From Fredinandcohnia quinoae (lineage in GTDB: Bacteria > Bacillota > Bacilli > Bacillales > Bacillaceae_L): 47,349 nucleotides of DNA. A program made the translations under genes and the position numbers. The DNA lies in contig NZ_JAKTTI010000034.1 of assembly GCF_022427965.1 (NCBI RefSeq), forward strand, positions 1 through 47,349, written 5' to 3'. How positions within the stretch are numbered: the first letter of the stretch is position 1; every line of letters starts with the position of its first letter. Shown one piece after another: positions 8,692 to 15,966 of this stretch. Under the pieces are notes generated by a model that did not search any database, was not told where the DNA came from, and was given only the letters and a program-made list of their open reading frames with translations.

Positions 8692-9324
8692 ATGCAAACA
8701 AAAAAAGTTTTTCTATATGTATTTAATACAATGTCGGACTGGGAATATGGTTATCTAATTGCTGAACTAAACACAGGAAGATATTTCAAAAAAGATTTAG
8801 TACCTTTAAAAGTAATTACAGTAGGAGCTAATAAAGAAATGATTACTACTATGGGAGGACTGAGCATAAAACCAGATATTTCCCTTGATGAATGTACTCT
8901 TGAGAGTAAAGATCTTTTAATTTTACCAGGTGGGACTACTTGGAATGAAAAAATTCATCAACCTATCTTGGAAAGAATTGGCCAAGCTTTAAAGCTTGGA
9001 ACTATTGTTGCTGCAATATGTGGTGCAACTGAGGCCCTTGCGAATATTGGGTACTTAGATACTAGAAAGCATACAAGTAATAATTTAGAATACACTAAAA
9101 TGGTATGTCCAAACTATAAAGGAGAAGAGTTCTATGAGGTGGGATCTGCGGTATCTGATGCGAATTTAGTTACTGCATCAGGAATAGCTCCTCTGGAATT
9201 TGCGAAGGAAGTACTGAAAAAATTAGATGTATTTGCACCAGATACATTACATTCATGGTATAACCTAAATAAGACACATAAACCTGAATACTTCTTCCAG
9301 TTAATGAATTCAATAAATAATTGA
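8692..9324 (+). CDS. DJ-1/PfpI family protein (class I glutamine-amidotransferase-like)
   Basis: 210 residues with the DJ-1/PfpI fold. LLILPGGTTWN (residues 75-85) precedes the nucleophile elbow AAICGATEALA, with the likely active Cys at 110. Family members act as glyoxalase III or deglycases, amide hydrolases or stress proteins. The substrate cannot be read from sequence. ATG 8692 follows GGAGTGTTATTTGG, an acceptable ribosome site. It lies just after the WYL regulator but is separated from it by a terminator, so it has its own promoter. Confidence 0.8.
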   Translation: MQTKKVFLYVFNTMSDWEYGYLIAELNTGRYFKKDLVPLKVITVGANKEMITTMGGLSIKPDISLDECTLESKDLLILPGGTTWNEKIHQPILERIGQALKLGTIVAAICGATEALANIGYLDTRKHTSNNLEYTKMVCPNYKGEEFYEVGSAVSDANLVTASGIAPLEFAKEVLKKLDVFAPDTLHSWYNLNKTHKPEYFFQLMNSINN

Positions 9325-9334
9325 TGTAACTGAA

Positions 9335-9379
9335 AAGCTCAATTTCTCTATTTTGTTTTGCAGAGAAGTTGGGCTTTTT
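9335..9379 (+). terminator. Intrinsic terminator after the PfpI gene
   Basis: A 15-bp stem (AAGCTCAATTTCTCT / AGAGAAGTTGGGCTT) with two G-T pairs and a 12-base loop, followed by a T run. Confidence 0.8.
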
Positions 9380-9485
9380 AATTTTGAATTTCCTTATTGT
9401 TATAAATCCGCATTTTACTGACGCCACCCTTTAATAGACCTTTAAATTTGTCTACTGAAATAAAGTAAATCTTGGAATATACTAT

Positions 9486-9516
9486 TATTAACATGTTAAT
9501 AGTGTTAATCTATATT
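9486..9516 (+). promoter_or_regulatory. Perfect 16-bp palindrome over a possible promoter of the nuclease gene
   Basis: TATTAACATGTTAATA (9486-9501) is a perfect palindrome 70 bases before the nuclease lipoprotein start. A usable promoter overlaps it: -35 TTAACA at 9489-9494, a 16-base spacer and -10 TATATT at 9511-9516. The arrangement fits an operator for a dimeric repressor. The binding protein is unknown. Confidence 0.5.
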
Positions 9517-9571
9517 ACATTCCATGATTTTTAGAATGATCAGTATGAAACTAATATAGGAGAGTCCTCGA

Positions 9572-10531
9572 ATGAAAAAGAAAATGAACTATTTAACCAT
9601 ACTTATAACAATCATCTTTATAGTTGGTTGTTCCAACGTAGAAGATTCGTCCATTACGGATGTAGAAACAAATCCACAAGAAGAAACAACAGTTGAAACA
9701 AATAAAGATAGTAAAATAGAAGAAACTATCACTTCGGTTGTTGATGAACCAGCAGTAGAGGAAACACCGACTCAATCAAATATTGAACTGTTCTCAGGAT
9801 ACAAACTTATTGAAGTTGATGGTGGTGATTTGTCAGGACATCGTGAACCTAACGTCGTCGTTGACATTGGTTATGGGGACCGTGAATATTGGGCATTTAC
9901 GAATGAACACGGGCAATTAGTACGTGTCGTTGCTAAAGAAATCATTTTACAAGATGACAGTACCGAACCTGTATTATCATCTGGCAGATACTACTCTGAT
10001 GAGGCTAAGGTTCTAGGTGTCGAAAGTGATGTTTTAGATGAGGGACATATCATTGCTGATTCTCTCGGAGGGGTATCGAATGCTTATAATATTACCCCAC
10101 AAGATAGTACGCTCAACCGACATGGTGATCAAGCTTATATGGAAGACGCGATCCGTAAAGCAGGTGGAGCCACTAATTTTGAAGCAATTATCATATATCC
10201 GAATACGGAAACGCAGATTCCTTCAAGTTATCAGTATAGCTATGTATTAATGGGTAACAAGATCGTTGATACATTTGACAATGTGAACCCTGATGAAGTA
10301 AATGCTTCACTCGGTTTAACAGGCAGCGGATCTTCTAAATCAAATAGTTCAAACACAAATTCAACTAGTCCAAATACAAACAATGATATTTCAAGTGTTG
10401 ATACAAACGGTAATGGACAAGTGACGATTAAAGAAGCAAAAGCTGCAGGTTTTAGTATGCCAATAACGAGTGATCATTGGTTATACCCCTATATGGACGA
10501 TCGTGATGGGGACGGTATGGTAGGTGAGTAA
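9572..10531 (+). CDS. Secreted lipoprotein DNA/RNA non-specific endonuclease with C-terminal Ca-binding-like repeat
   Basis: 319 residues. The signal peptide ends in the lipobox IVGC (Cys20), so the protein is tethered to the outer face of the membrane. An acidic, threonine-rich spacer runs to about residue 70. The nuclease domain (about 75-245) holds DEGHIIADSLGG (catalytic-type His159) and NITPQDSTLN (Asn173, Asn182), the layout of streptococcal-type non-specific nucleases; the usual DRGH is DEGH here. A Ser/Asn-rich linker precedes an EF-hand-like loop (DTNGNGQVTIKEA), and the protein ends DDRDGDGMVGE, close to the excalibur motif but with its cysteine missing. ATG follows AGGAGAG. Likely roles are nutrient scavenging from DNA or competence-related processing. 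Confidence 0.8.
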   Translation: MKKKMNYLTILITIIFIVGCSNVEDSSITDVETNPQEETTVETNKDSKIEETITSVVDEPAVEETPTQSNIELFSGYKLIEVDGGDLSGHREPNVVVDIGYGDREYWAFTNEHGQLVRVVAKEIILQDDSTEPVLSSGRYYSDEAKVLGVESDVLDEGHIIADSLGGVSNAYNITPQDSTLNRHGDQAYMEDAIRKAGGATNFEAIIIYPNTETQIPSSYQYSYVLMGNKIVDTFDNVNPDEVNASLGLTGSGSSKSNSSNTNSTSPNTNNDISSVDTNGNGQVTIKEAKAAGFSMPITSDHWLYPYMDDRDGDGMVGE

Positions 10532-10566
10532 ACCTCTGGAGGGAAAATAAATCAACGTAAATTTTG

Positions 10567-10619
10567 GTGCCTGACCCCCAATGAATTAATAATGCTTTAG
10601 CGTAGCGGGGGTAAGGCAC
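10567..10619. repeat. REP-like GC-rich hairpin
   Basis: An imperfect inverted repeat: GTGCC-TGA-CCCCC at 10567-10579 pairs with GGGGG-TAA-GGCAC at 10607-10619 with a single mismatch. It encloses an AT-rich loop of 27 bases. GGTGCCTGACCCC-type arms recur in many Bacillales genomes. It sits between the convergent nuclease and DinB genes and could also stop transcription from either side. Confidence 0.55.
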
Positions 10620-10632
10620 TGTTTTCATTAAA

Positions 10633-11118
10633 TTATAATCTTTTAACTTGCTCAATTTTTAATCCGAAAATTTGAGGAGGCTCAATTTTGTTTAATTGCA
10701 AATAAGTAGAAATTTGTCCACGATGATGGGTTTCATGTTCTGGAATTGCCATAAGTATTCTCCAAACACTAATTTCATGACCATGAAGGGTTAAAACCTT
10801 TTTTGTTAATGTCTCATTACCAATTCTCAACAATCCTGTCGTAAGTTTAATCAGACATGCTTCTAAATAATTTGAAATCTCATCAAGAGAAGCTCCCTTA
10901 CCAGTATCATGTCCTGTGTATATCCACGAACCATGTTCAAATATACCGAGAAACATCAATCGAGATGATGCGATATGTCGTAATAAATCACCTGTAGAAA
11001 ATTTATCTTCAGAAGGCTTCCAATCTAAGAGTTCATTAGGTATTACTTTCACATATTGCATCGTTCGTTTATGAATCCCATCTAAATATTTTACATATTC
11101 CTTTATATCATGAATCAT
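10633..11118 (-). CDS. DinB-family four-helix-bundle protein
   Basis: 161 residues. DinB/YfiT-like metal-binding bundle: a first histidine in LLRHIASS and the C-terminal HETHHRGQ, which together bind a divalent metal. Members are thiol transferases (bacillithiol-type) or uncharacterised stress proteins. I place the start at ATG 11118 because GGAGAGTGG stands at the right distance before it. An upstream TTG at 11133 would lie on that ribosome site. It is a single gene, and the phage remnant begins beyond it. Confidence 0.8.
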   Translation of the reverse strand: MIHDIKEYVKYLDGIHKRTMQYVKVIPNELLDWKPSEDKFSTGDLLRHIASSRLMFLGIFEHGSWIYTGHDTGKGASLDEISNYLEACLIKLTTGLLRIGNETLTKKVLTLHGHEISVWRILMAIPEHETHHRGQISTYLQLNKIEPPQIFGLKIEQVKRL

Positions 11119-11503
11119 GTTTCCACTCTCCAATTCTTTAGACTTTTTACTTTATATTCTTTGTTGAGTGGAAATAATCCTTTAGAAACACTACAAGGGA
11201 ACAGAGGATTTTACGATACGTCAAAAAGATATTCTACGTAACGTAGGCAATAAGAAGAATAATAAAAAAATAAAAACAACAACAAAAACAATATGCTCTT
11301 TACCCAGATATAGATTATAATCCGCGAAAATGATTTCTAACTTAAATAGTTGAAAAAGACAAAACAGCAACCAAAGTAATTGTGGTTGTTGTTTTTTTAT
11401 TGTCAGAAAAATTCACACAATAAGATGCCCCTTTTTCCTTATACATCCCTATAACCCTGTTGAATTGGTAGATCAATTTAGCGGTGAAAGGAAAGTGGTT
11501 GTG
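11119..11503. other. Intergenic stretch upstream of the phage remnant
   Basis: No supported gene. It contains a 13-bp palindrome CTACGTAACGTAG (11234-11246) and a terminator (11363-11399). A short open stretch before the DnaD-like start may be the decayed end of a preceding phage gene. Confidence 0.4.
11363..11399 (+). terminator. Intrinsic terminator upstream of the phage remnant
   Basis: An 11-bp stem (AACAGCAACCA / TGGTTGTTGTT, one G-T pair) with a nine-base loop and a long T tail. There is no intact gene upstream on this strand, so it probably terminated a gene now lost. Confidence 0.7.
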
Positions 11504-11571
11504 ATGGCAAAGTTTAGAATGATACCAACTGATTTTTGGATGAATCCAGTCATTTCTGAGGAGATGTCTCG
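11504..11571 (+). pseudogene. 5' end of a phage DnaD-like replication protein gene, truncated
   Basis: ATG 11504 follows GAAAGGAAAG and opens MAKFRMIPTDFWMNPVISEEM. This matches the usual start of phage DnaD-domain replication proteins (MAKxRMVxTxFWxDPxVxEEM). After about 22 codons the reading frame runs into an omega-RNA-like sequence and stops at 11597-11599. The rest of the gene is absent. Its position directly before a DnaB-type helicase is the normal phage order. Confidence 0.65.
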
Positions 11572-11619
11572 CCACTTAACACCCCCAGGGGTTGTTTGAA
11601 GTGAGAGATTCCTAATACG
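11572..11619 (+). ncRNA. Remnant of a HEARO / IscB-type omega RNA (5' hairpin only)
   Basis: CCACTTAACACC... to ...GATTCCTAATACGG matches the RNA at 47263-47311 nearly base for base in its conserved parts. The outer stem CACTT / AAGTG and inner stem (ACCCCC-A-GGGGT region) are kept, while the loop bases differ between copies in a pairing-preserving way. The copy breaks off around 11619, where helicase coding sequence begins, and no iscB gene follows. It is therefore an insertion scar with a downstream deletion. Confidence 0.6.
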
Positions 11620-12381
11620 GGTGGATTTCAGGATGGGGAGCTAACGATACTTGCAGCAAGACCATCGATGGGGAAAACCGATGTTATGCTCCATTTTGCG
11701 AAGGTAGCGGGGTGGGCAGGATATTTGCCAATCATCTTTTCATTGGAAATGCCTGAACACTTAATTACATCACGATTAATTGCCTCAACAGGAGGCTTTA
11801 ACCGTACAAAAATGCGGGATCCGAATAAAATGTTAAGCCAAAAACAAAAGACTAAATGGCCAGATGTGATTGGTAATCTCAACGAAACAACTATCCAGAT
11901 TTTCGATGGTGCCGGACAATCAATTCCTGAAATAAGAGCAAAAGCACGTAAAATGGTGAACCAATTTCCTAATCGGAAACCAATCATTTTTATAGATTAT
12001 TTAACATTGATCCGTTCAAGTGATTTTTATGGTGGGAGTTCACATTTACAAGTTTCCGAAATATCAAGAAATTTAAAGACAATGGCAAAGGATTTTGCTT
12101 GCCCAGTTATTTGTCTGGCTCAGTTAAATCGTTCAGTTGAATCAAGAGCCAATAAAAGGTCAATGATGTCAGATATTCGAGAATCGGGAAGTATTGAACA
12201 AGATGCCGATCTCATCTTGTTCCTATACCGGGAGAAGTATTATGACAAGAATTTGGATGATTCAACACTCGAAATCATTCTTTCAAAAAATCGAAATGGT
12301 CCAGTAGGTACAATTCCTGTGAAATACAACGAATATACAGGGGAATTAGAGGAGCTTAAGGAATCAAATATTTCTATTTAG
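11605..12381 (+). pseudogene. Truncated DnaB-type replicative helicase (RecA-like core only), phage origin
   Basis: The frame is open from 11605 and reads TGGFQDGELTILAARPSMGKTD, a DnaB Walker A region. It continues with the Walker B (IIFIDYLTLI), LAQLNRSVESR and SGSIEQDADLILFLYR motifs to a normal C terminus at 12381. The N-terminal DnaG-interacting domain and linker are missing: the sequence starts 16 residues before Walker A. The first ATG (11668) is the Met of the Walker A motif itself, so no functional start exists. The 5' loss coincides with the omega-RNA scar. The product cannot form a normal hexameric helicase. Confidence 0.8.
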
Positions 12382-12393
12382 GGGTGTAACCAG

Positions 12394-12819
12394 ATGAATG
12401 TGAAAGAATTATTCCATGATTGTTTACAATATGAAGAATCGGCATTGGCACATTACATACACCATTTACTAACAGAGCGTTTAATTTCATTAGAGGACAA
12501 CATATCCAAACTAGACTTGGATTTAGCTGATCATCAGAAGGTAGCGGATATGATTGAAAAAAATGTGTTGGGATTTCATAAAATGAATATATATTCACTT
12601 AAAATGAATGAGAGGGACTTTGTCTTCATATTTGCACGGAATTCTCAGGAGGCAATCAGATTTTACAGACGAACATTTCACCATACACCTTTGAACTGTC
12701 ACAAATTCCAATTAGATGTCGAGTTTACGAGAGGAAAGGAACTCATTTCGTTCCGAGAAATGAGGAAGGAATTTAAGAGCTTTCCTGCTGTAGTTGGGTG
12801 TTATAAGAGAGTGAGTTAG
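12394..12819 (+). CDS. Phage-type hypothetical protein, 141 residues
   Basis: Starts 12 bases after the helicase stop behind GGGGTGTAACC, so it was co-transcribed with the replication genes. It is soluble. The N-terminal half is helical with an acidic patch (LISLEDNISKLDLDLADHQK), and the C-terminal half is basic (FYRRTFHHT, FREMRKEFKSF). I do not recognise a domain. Position suggests a small replication or recombination accessory protein of the phage. With the helicase cut, it may now be unexpressed. Confidence 0.6.
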   Translation: MNVKELFHDCLQYEESALAHYIHHLLTERLISLEDNISKLDLDLADHQKVADMIEKNVLGFHKMNIYSLKMNERDFVFIFARNSQEAIRFYRRTFHHTPLNCHKFQLDVEFTRGKELISFREMRKEFKSFPAVVGCYKRVS

Positions 12820-12831
12820 AGAATGAGAAAA

Positions 12832-12879
12832 GTCTATATGTAAAAACTACCCCAATCGAGATAGTTTTTACAAATAGAC
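12832..12879. terminator. Long hairpin between the phage gene and the holin-like gene
   Basis: Two stacked stems: GTCTAT / ATAGAC outside and the 10-bp GTAAAAACTA / TAGTTTTTAC inside, with a CCCCAATCGAGA loop. It lies between convergent genes and could act on both strands, although no clean T run follows on either side. Confidence 0.55.
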
Positions 12880-12921
12880 ATTCTAATTTATCACTCATAT
12901 TATAAGGGATATTTGCTTACT

Positions 12922-13197
12922 TTATTTTTCTTTCCTAAATGCGACAATAGCTGTTTTTAATGCTGCATAATTCCCGATAGCTGCATATCCATAAAACCAT
13001 CCCATAAAAATACCCGCAACTAAGTGGTTACGGTGACTTATAAAAATAGAGAATAGTAAACCTAAAACTAATACTACTGTTGGGACGAACTTTTTAGGGA
13101 TGTGTAAAAGTACTTTCATTAATTGAGTCAAAATCATGATGACTGGTATAGCTATTACAGCATCCCAAAAGTTTGTATGTATTGTTGGAAAATCCAT
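12922..13197 (-). CDS. Holin-like small membrane protein
   Basis: 91 residues with three hydrophobic segments (about 10-30, 36-52 and 58-80) and a basic tail (FRKEK). The pattern IPVIMILTQLMK ... IPKKFVPTVVLVLGLLFS ... GIFMGWFYGYAAIGNY follows phage holins of the type with a conserved helix, a proline, a glycine-rich helix and a C-terminal AxG(N)Y motif. Such proteins permeabilise the membrane for lysins. ATG 13197 follows AGAGGTGTT. The gene lies next to the truncated replication genes, on the opposite strand. No endolysin is adjacent. Confidence 0.55.
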   Translation of the reverse strand: MDFPTIHTNFWDAVIAIPVIMILTQLMKVLLHIPKKFVPTVVLVLGLLFSIFISHRNHLVAGIFMGWFYGYAAIGNYAALKTAIVAFRKEK

Positions 13198-13395
13198 TTA
13201 TTAACACCTCTTTATGTAATTGTGCCACGCTAGTTTGCATTTTAATAAAAAAACCTACTTTGCAAGGTTTCTATTTACATACGAGCTATTCGTCCGTAAC
13301 AATATTTGACTCATCCCTTAGTCCATTCCATAAAATTGCCTACTATATACAATAACCTATAAATATAAAATTATCCTTAATTCAAGATATTTCTC

Positions 13396-13424
13396 TTGCA
13401 TTTCTATCAATTGAGTAGTAAAGT
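13396..13424 (+). promoter_or_regulatory. Promoter of the MarR operon with operator-like TCAATTGA
   Basis: -35 TTGCAT (13396-13401), a 17-base spacer and -10 TAAAGT (13419-13424). The palindrome TCAATTGA (13407-13414) sits inside the spacer. A related sequence occurs again before the dioxygenase gene (13910), so both are likely binding sites of the MarR protein encoded between them. Confidence 0.55.
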
Positions 13425-13451
13425 GATATTAAGAAGAGGGAGTGAAACAAT

Positions 13452-13895
13452 ATGCGAAAAAATACTCGTGGATCATTAATCTGGCTGCGACTCACTCGAT
13501 TCACTCATCAAAGTAACTTACTTTCAAATGAATTTTTAAAGCAATTTGATTTAACAACCGCACAATTTGATGTATTAATGCAAATCTCAACATATGAACC
13601 ATTAACACAAAGTGAGCTAGCTGAGAAAGTAACAGTGACCCATGGCGGTATTTCGCGTATGCTCGCTCGCCTTGAAAAAGAAGGACTCATTGAACGTAAG
13701 CAAGAGTGGAAAACAAAAACGATCTCGTTAACGAAGAAAGGATATGAAAAACTAGATCATGCATTCGAAGCTCAGCTGGAGTTTCAATCCTCATTCTTTG
13801 ACGACTGTTTATCTAAAGAAGAACAACAAACATTATATTCGCTCATGTCTCGTGTACAAAAAAATAGCGAAAAAAAGAAATTGCTGAATAGGTAA
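13452..13895 (+). CDS. MarR-family transcriptional regulator
   Basis: 147 residues with a typical winged helix: dimerisation helix, [21 protein letters not shown], then [21 protein letters not shown] and the wing [18 protein letters not shown] follows GAGGGAGTGA. It heads a tight cluster of dioxygenase, luciferase-like monooxygenase and FMN reductase. By position and gene content it resembles the quinone- and aromatic-sensing MhqR-type repressors of Bacillus, which control glyoxalase-fold dioxygenases and oxidoreductases. Autoregulation is suggested by the repeated TCAATTGA element. I see no cysteine pair of the redox type, so ligand sensing is more likely. Confidence 0.85.
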   Translation: MRKNTRGSLIWLRLTRFTHQSNLLSNEFLKQFDLTTAQFDVLMQISTYEPLTQSELAEKVTVTHGGISRMLARLEKEGLIERKQEWKTKTISLTKKGYEKLDHAFEAQLEFQSSFFDDCLSKEEQQTLYSLMSRVQKNSEKKKLLNR

Positions 13896-13909
13896 TTTTT
13901 TTTACTCCC

Positions 13910-13930
13910 TCAATTGACTAATCAAATGAT
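13910..13930 (+). promoter_or_regulatory. Second operator-like element before the dioxygenase
   Basis: TCAATTGACTAATCAAATGA matches the upstream site at 13407 in 15 of 20 positions, keeping the core TCAATTGA and a downstream AA-TGA. It lies in the 52-base gap between the MarR and dioxygenase genes, just before the ribosome site AGGAGGAAGG. Confidence 0.5.
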
Positions 13931-13947
13931 AATTAGGAGGAAGGCAT

Positions 13948-14892
13948 ATGAATACAATTTCTGGACATCATCATATTTCAATGATTACTAAAAACGCAAA
14001 ACAAAATAATTACTTTTATCGTGATGTACTTGGTTTACGGCGTGTGAAAATGACAGTAAATCAAGATGACCCATCGATGTATCATTTATTTTACGGAGAT
14101 AAAACAGGAAGTCCTGGTACAGAGTTATCATTCTTTGAAATTCCACTTGTAGGACTTACTTACCGAGGTACAAATGCTATCACCCAAATCGGTTTGCTTG
14201 TACCAACAGAAGCGAGCTTAACCTATTGGAAATCACGTTTTGAGGAATATGGTATACAACATAGTGACATCACAACGTATGCAAATAGGCCAGCGCTTCA
14301 CTTTGAAGATTCAGAAGGTCTTCGTATGGTGTTGTTAGTGTCAAACGGAGAGAAAGTAGCACATTGGGGAACATGGGAAAAATCAACCATACCGATAGAA
14401 CATCAAATTCAGGGGATGGGCTCAGTAGAAATGACAGTACGCCGACTTGATAAACTAGCGCGAACACTTACTGAAGTTTTTGGCTATACAGAACTGTCAC
14501 GTACGAAAGATGAAGCGATCTTTCAATCGATACAAGGCGAGGTGTTTGGTGAAATCGTTGTGAAATCTTTAGATGGTCCTACTGAAAAACCAGGGCGAGG
14601 CAGTATTCATCATTTAGCAATTCGTGTTAAAGATGAAGAAGAGCTTGCCTACTGGGATGAACAAGTAAAAGCACGTGGGTTCCATTCATCAGGTATTGTC
14701 GATCGCTTCTACTTTAAAAGCTTATACTTCCGCGAATCAAATGGTATTTTATTTGAAATTGCAACAGACGGACCGGGTTTTACAATCGATGGAAATATCG
14801 AAACACTTGGTGAAAAATTAGATTTACCACCGTTTTTAGAAGGGCGTCGTGCTGAAATTGAAGAAAACCTACAACCAATAGAGGAGAAATAA
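13948..14892 (+). CDS. Ring-cleaving dioxygenase of the vicinal-oxygen-chelate family (MhqO/MhqE-like)
   Basis: 314 residues with two glyoxalase-fold halves. The first half opens SGHHHISMITKNAKQNNYFYRDVLGL and the second carries IHHLAIRVKDEEELAYWDEQV. Metal ligands are the histidines in GHHHIS and SIHHLA plus a glutamate near GILFEIATDGPG. Bacillus homologues of this length are hydroquinone- or catechol-type extradiol dioxygenases under MarR control. ATG 13948 follows AGGAGGAAGGC. It is followed after two bases by the luciferase-like gene, so the three enzymes are one operon. The product is cytoplasmic. The natural substrate is not readable from sequence. Confidence 0.8.
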   Translation: MNTISGHHHISMITKNAKQNNYFYRDVLGLRRVKMTVNQDDPSMYHLFYGDKTGSPGTELSFFEIPLVGLTYRGTNAITQIGLLVPTEASLTYWKSRFEEYGIQHSDITTYANRPALHFEDSEGLRMVLLVSNGEKVAHWGTWEKSTIPIEHQIQGMGSVEMTVRRLDKLARTLTEVFGYTELSRTKDEAIFQSIQGEVFGEIVVKSLDGPTEKPGRGSIHHLAIRVKDEEELAYWDEQVKARGFHSSGIVDRFYFKSLYFRESNGILFEIATDGPGFTIDGNIETLGEKLDLPPFLEGRRAEIEENLQPIEEK

Positions 14893-14894
14893 GA

Positions 14895-15965
14895 ATGGAA
14901 AAATATCGCATCGATCCAACAAAAGGTATGGAATTTGGACTGTATTCTTTAGGTGACCATATTCCAAACCCAATCACAGGTGAACGTATTTCAGCTCAAG
15001 CTAGAATTAATGAATTAATTGAGGCAAGCAAACTAGCAGAGCAAGCTGGTATTGATGTATTTGGTGTTGGAGAAAGTCATCAAGCATATTTTACAACCCA
15101 AGCTCATACCGTCGTTCTAGGTGCCATTGCACAAGCAACAAGTAAAATTAAAATAACAAGCTCTGCAACAGTATTGAGTGTTTCAGACCCTGTACGTGTG
15201 TATGAGGATTTCTCCACAATCGATTTAATTTCAGACGGTCGTGCAGAAATCGTTGCAGGCCGTGGCTCTCGTGTAGGTGCTTATCACTTACTTGGCGTTG
15301 ATTTACAGGATTACGAGGAAATTTTTGAGGAGAAATTAGAGCTCCTCAACAAAATAAACGAGCAAGATCATGTTACATGGCAAGGCGAATACCGTGCTCC
15401 TTTACAAAACGCTCATTTACTGCCTCAACCGAAAAATGGCTCACTTCCAATATGGCGTGCAGTCGGTGGACCACCTGCAAGTGCTATTAAAGCAGGATTG
15501 ATGGGGATTCCGATGATGCTGACTACATTAGGAGGACCAGCAATTAACTTTAAGCACTCCGTTGATGCATATCGTGAGGCTGCAAAACGCAGTGGCTTTG
15601 ATTCAAAAACATTACCGATTGCAACAACAAGCCTATTTTATGTTGCGGATACAACTAAAGAAGCATTGCAGGGCATGTACCCACATATTAATGGCGGGTT
15701 TCAAGCAATACGTGGTGGCGGCTATCCTAAACAGCAATTTGCCCAAGCACCTGATACACGTGATGCGCTAATGGTCGGCAGTACTCAACAAATTATCGAA
15801 AAGATGCTTTACCAATATGAACTTTACGGGATGCAGCGCTTTATGGCACAAATTGACTTTGGTGGTGTACCCTTTGAGAAAATTATGAAAAATATCGAAA
15901 TCATCGGGAATGATATCATGCCAGCGATAAAAAAATATACAGCCGTTAACGAAAGGGGAAAATAA
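14895..15965 (+). CDS. LLM-class flavin-dependent oxidoreductase (bacterial-luciferase-like), paralogue 1
   Basis: 356 residues in the TIM-barrel luciferase-like fold: GIDVFGVGESHQAYF, SSATVLSVSDPVRVYEDFSTIDLIS, GRAEIVAGRGSRVG and LPIWRAVGGPPAS. These monooxygenases use reduced FMN delivered by a separate reductase. The FMN reductase gene next door (one base away) supplies exactly that, and the extradiol dioxygenase upstream completes a plausible hydroxylate-then-cleave path for aromatic compounds. The start follows GAGGAGAAATAAGA. It is clearly related to the gene at 28141 and more distantly to that at 37534. Confidence 0.85.
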   Translation: MEKYRIDPTKGMEFGLYSLGDHIPNPITGERISAQARINELIEASKLAEQAGIDVFGVGESHQAYFTTQAHTVVLGAIAQATSKIKITSSATVLSVSDPVRVYEDFSTIDLISDGRAEIVAGRGSRVGAYHLLGVDLQDYEEIFEEKLELLNKINEQDHVTWQGEYRAPLQNAHLLPQPKNGSLPIWRAVGGPPASAIKAGLMGIPMMLTTLGGPAINFKHSVDAYREAAKRSGFDSKTLPIATTSLFYVADTTKEALQGMYPHINGGFQAIRGGGYPKQQFAQAPDTRDALMVGSTQQIIEKMLYQYELYGMQRFMAQIDFGGVPFEKIMKNIEIIGNDIMPAIKKYTAVNERGK

Positions 15966-15966
15966 C

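Noticed and set aside
11234-11246. CTACGTAACGTAG palindrome as a phage operator
   Set aside because: It is short, single and without a neighbouring repressor gene or promoter, so it is noted only in the intergenic entry.
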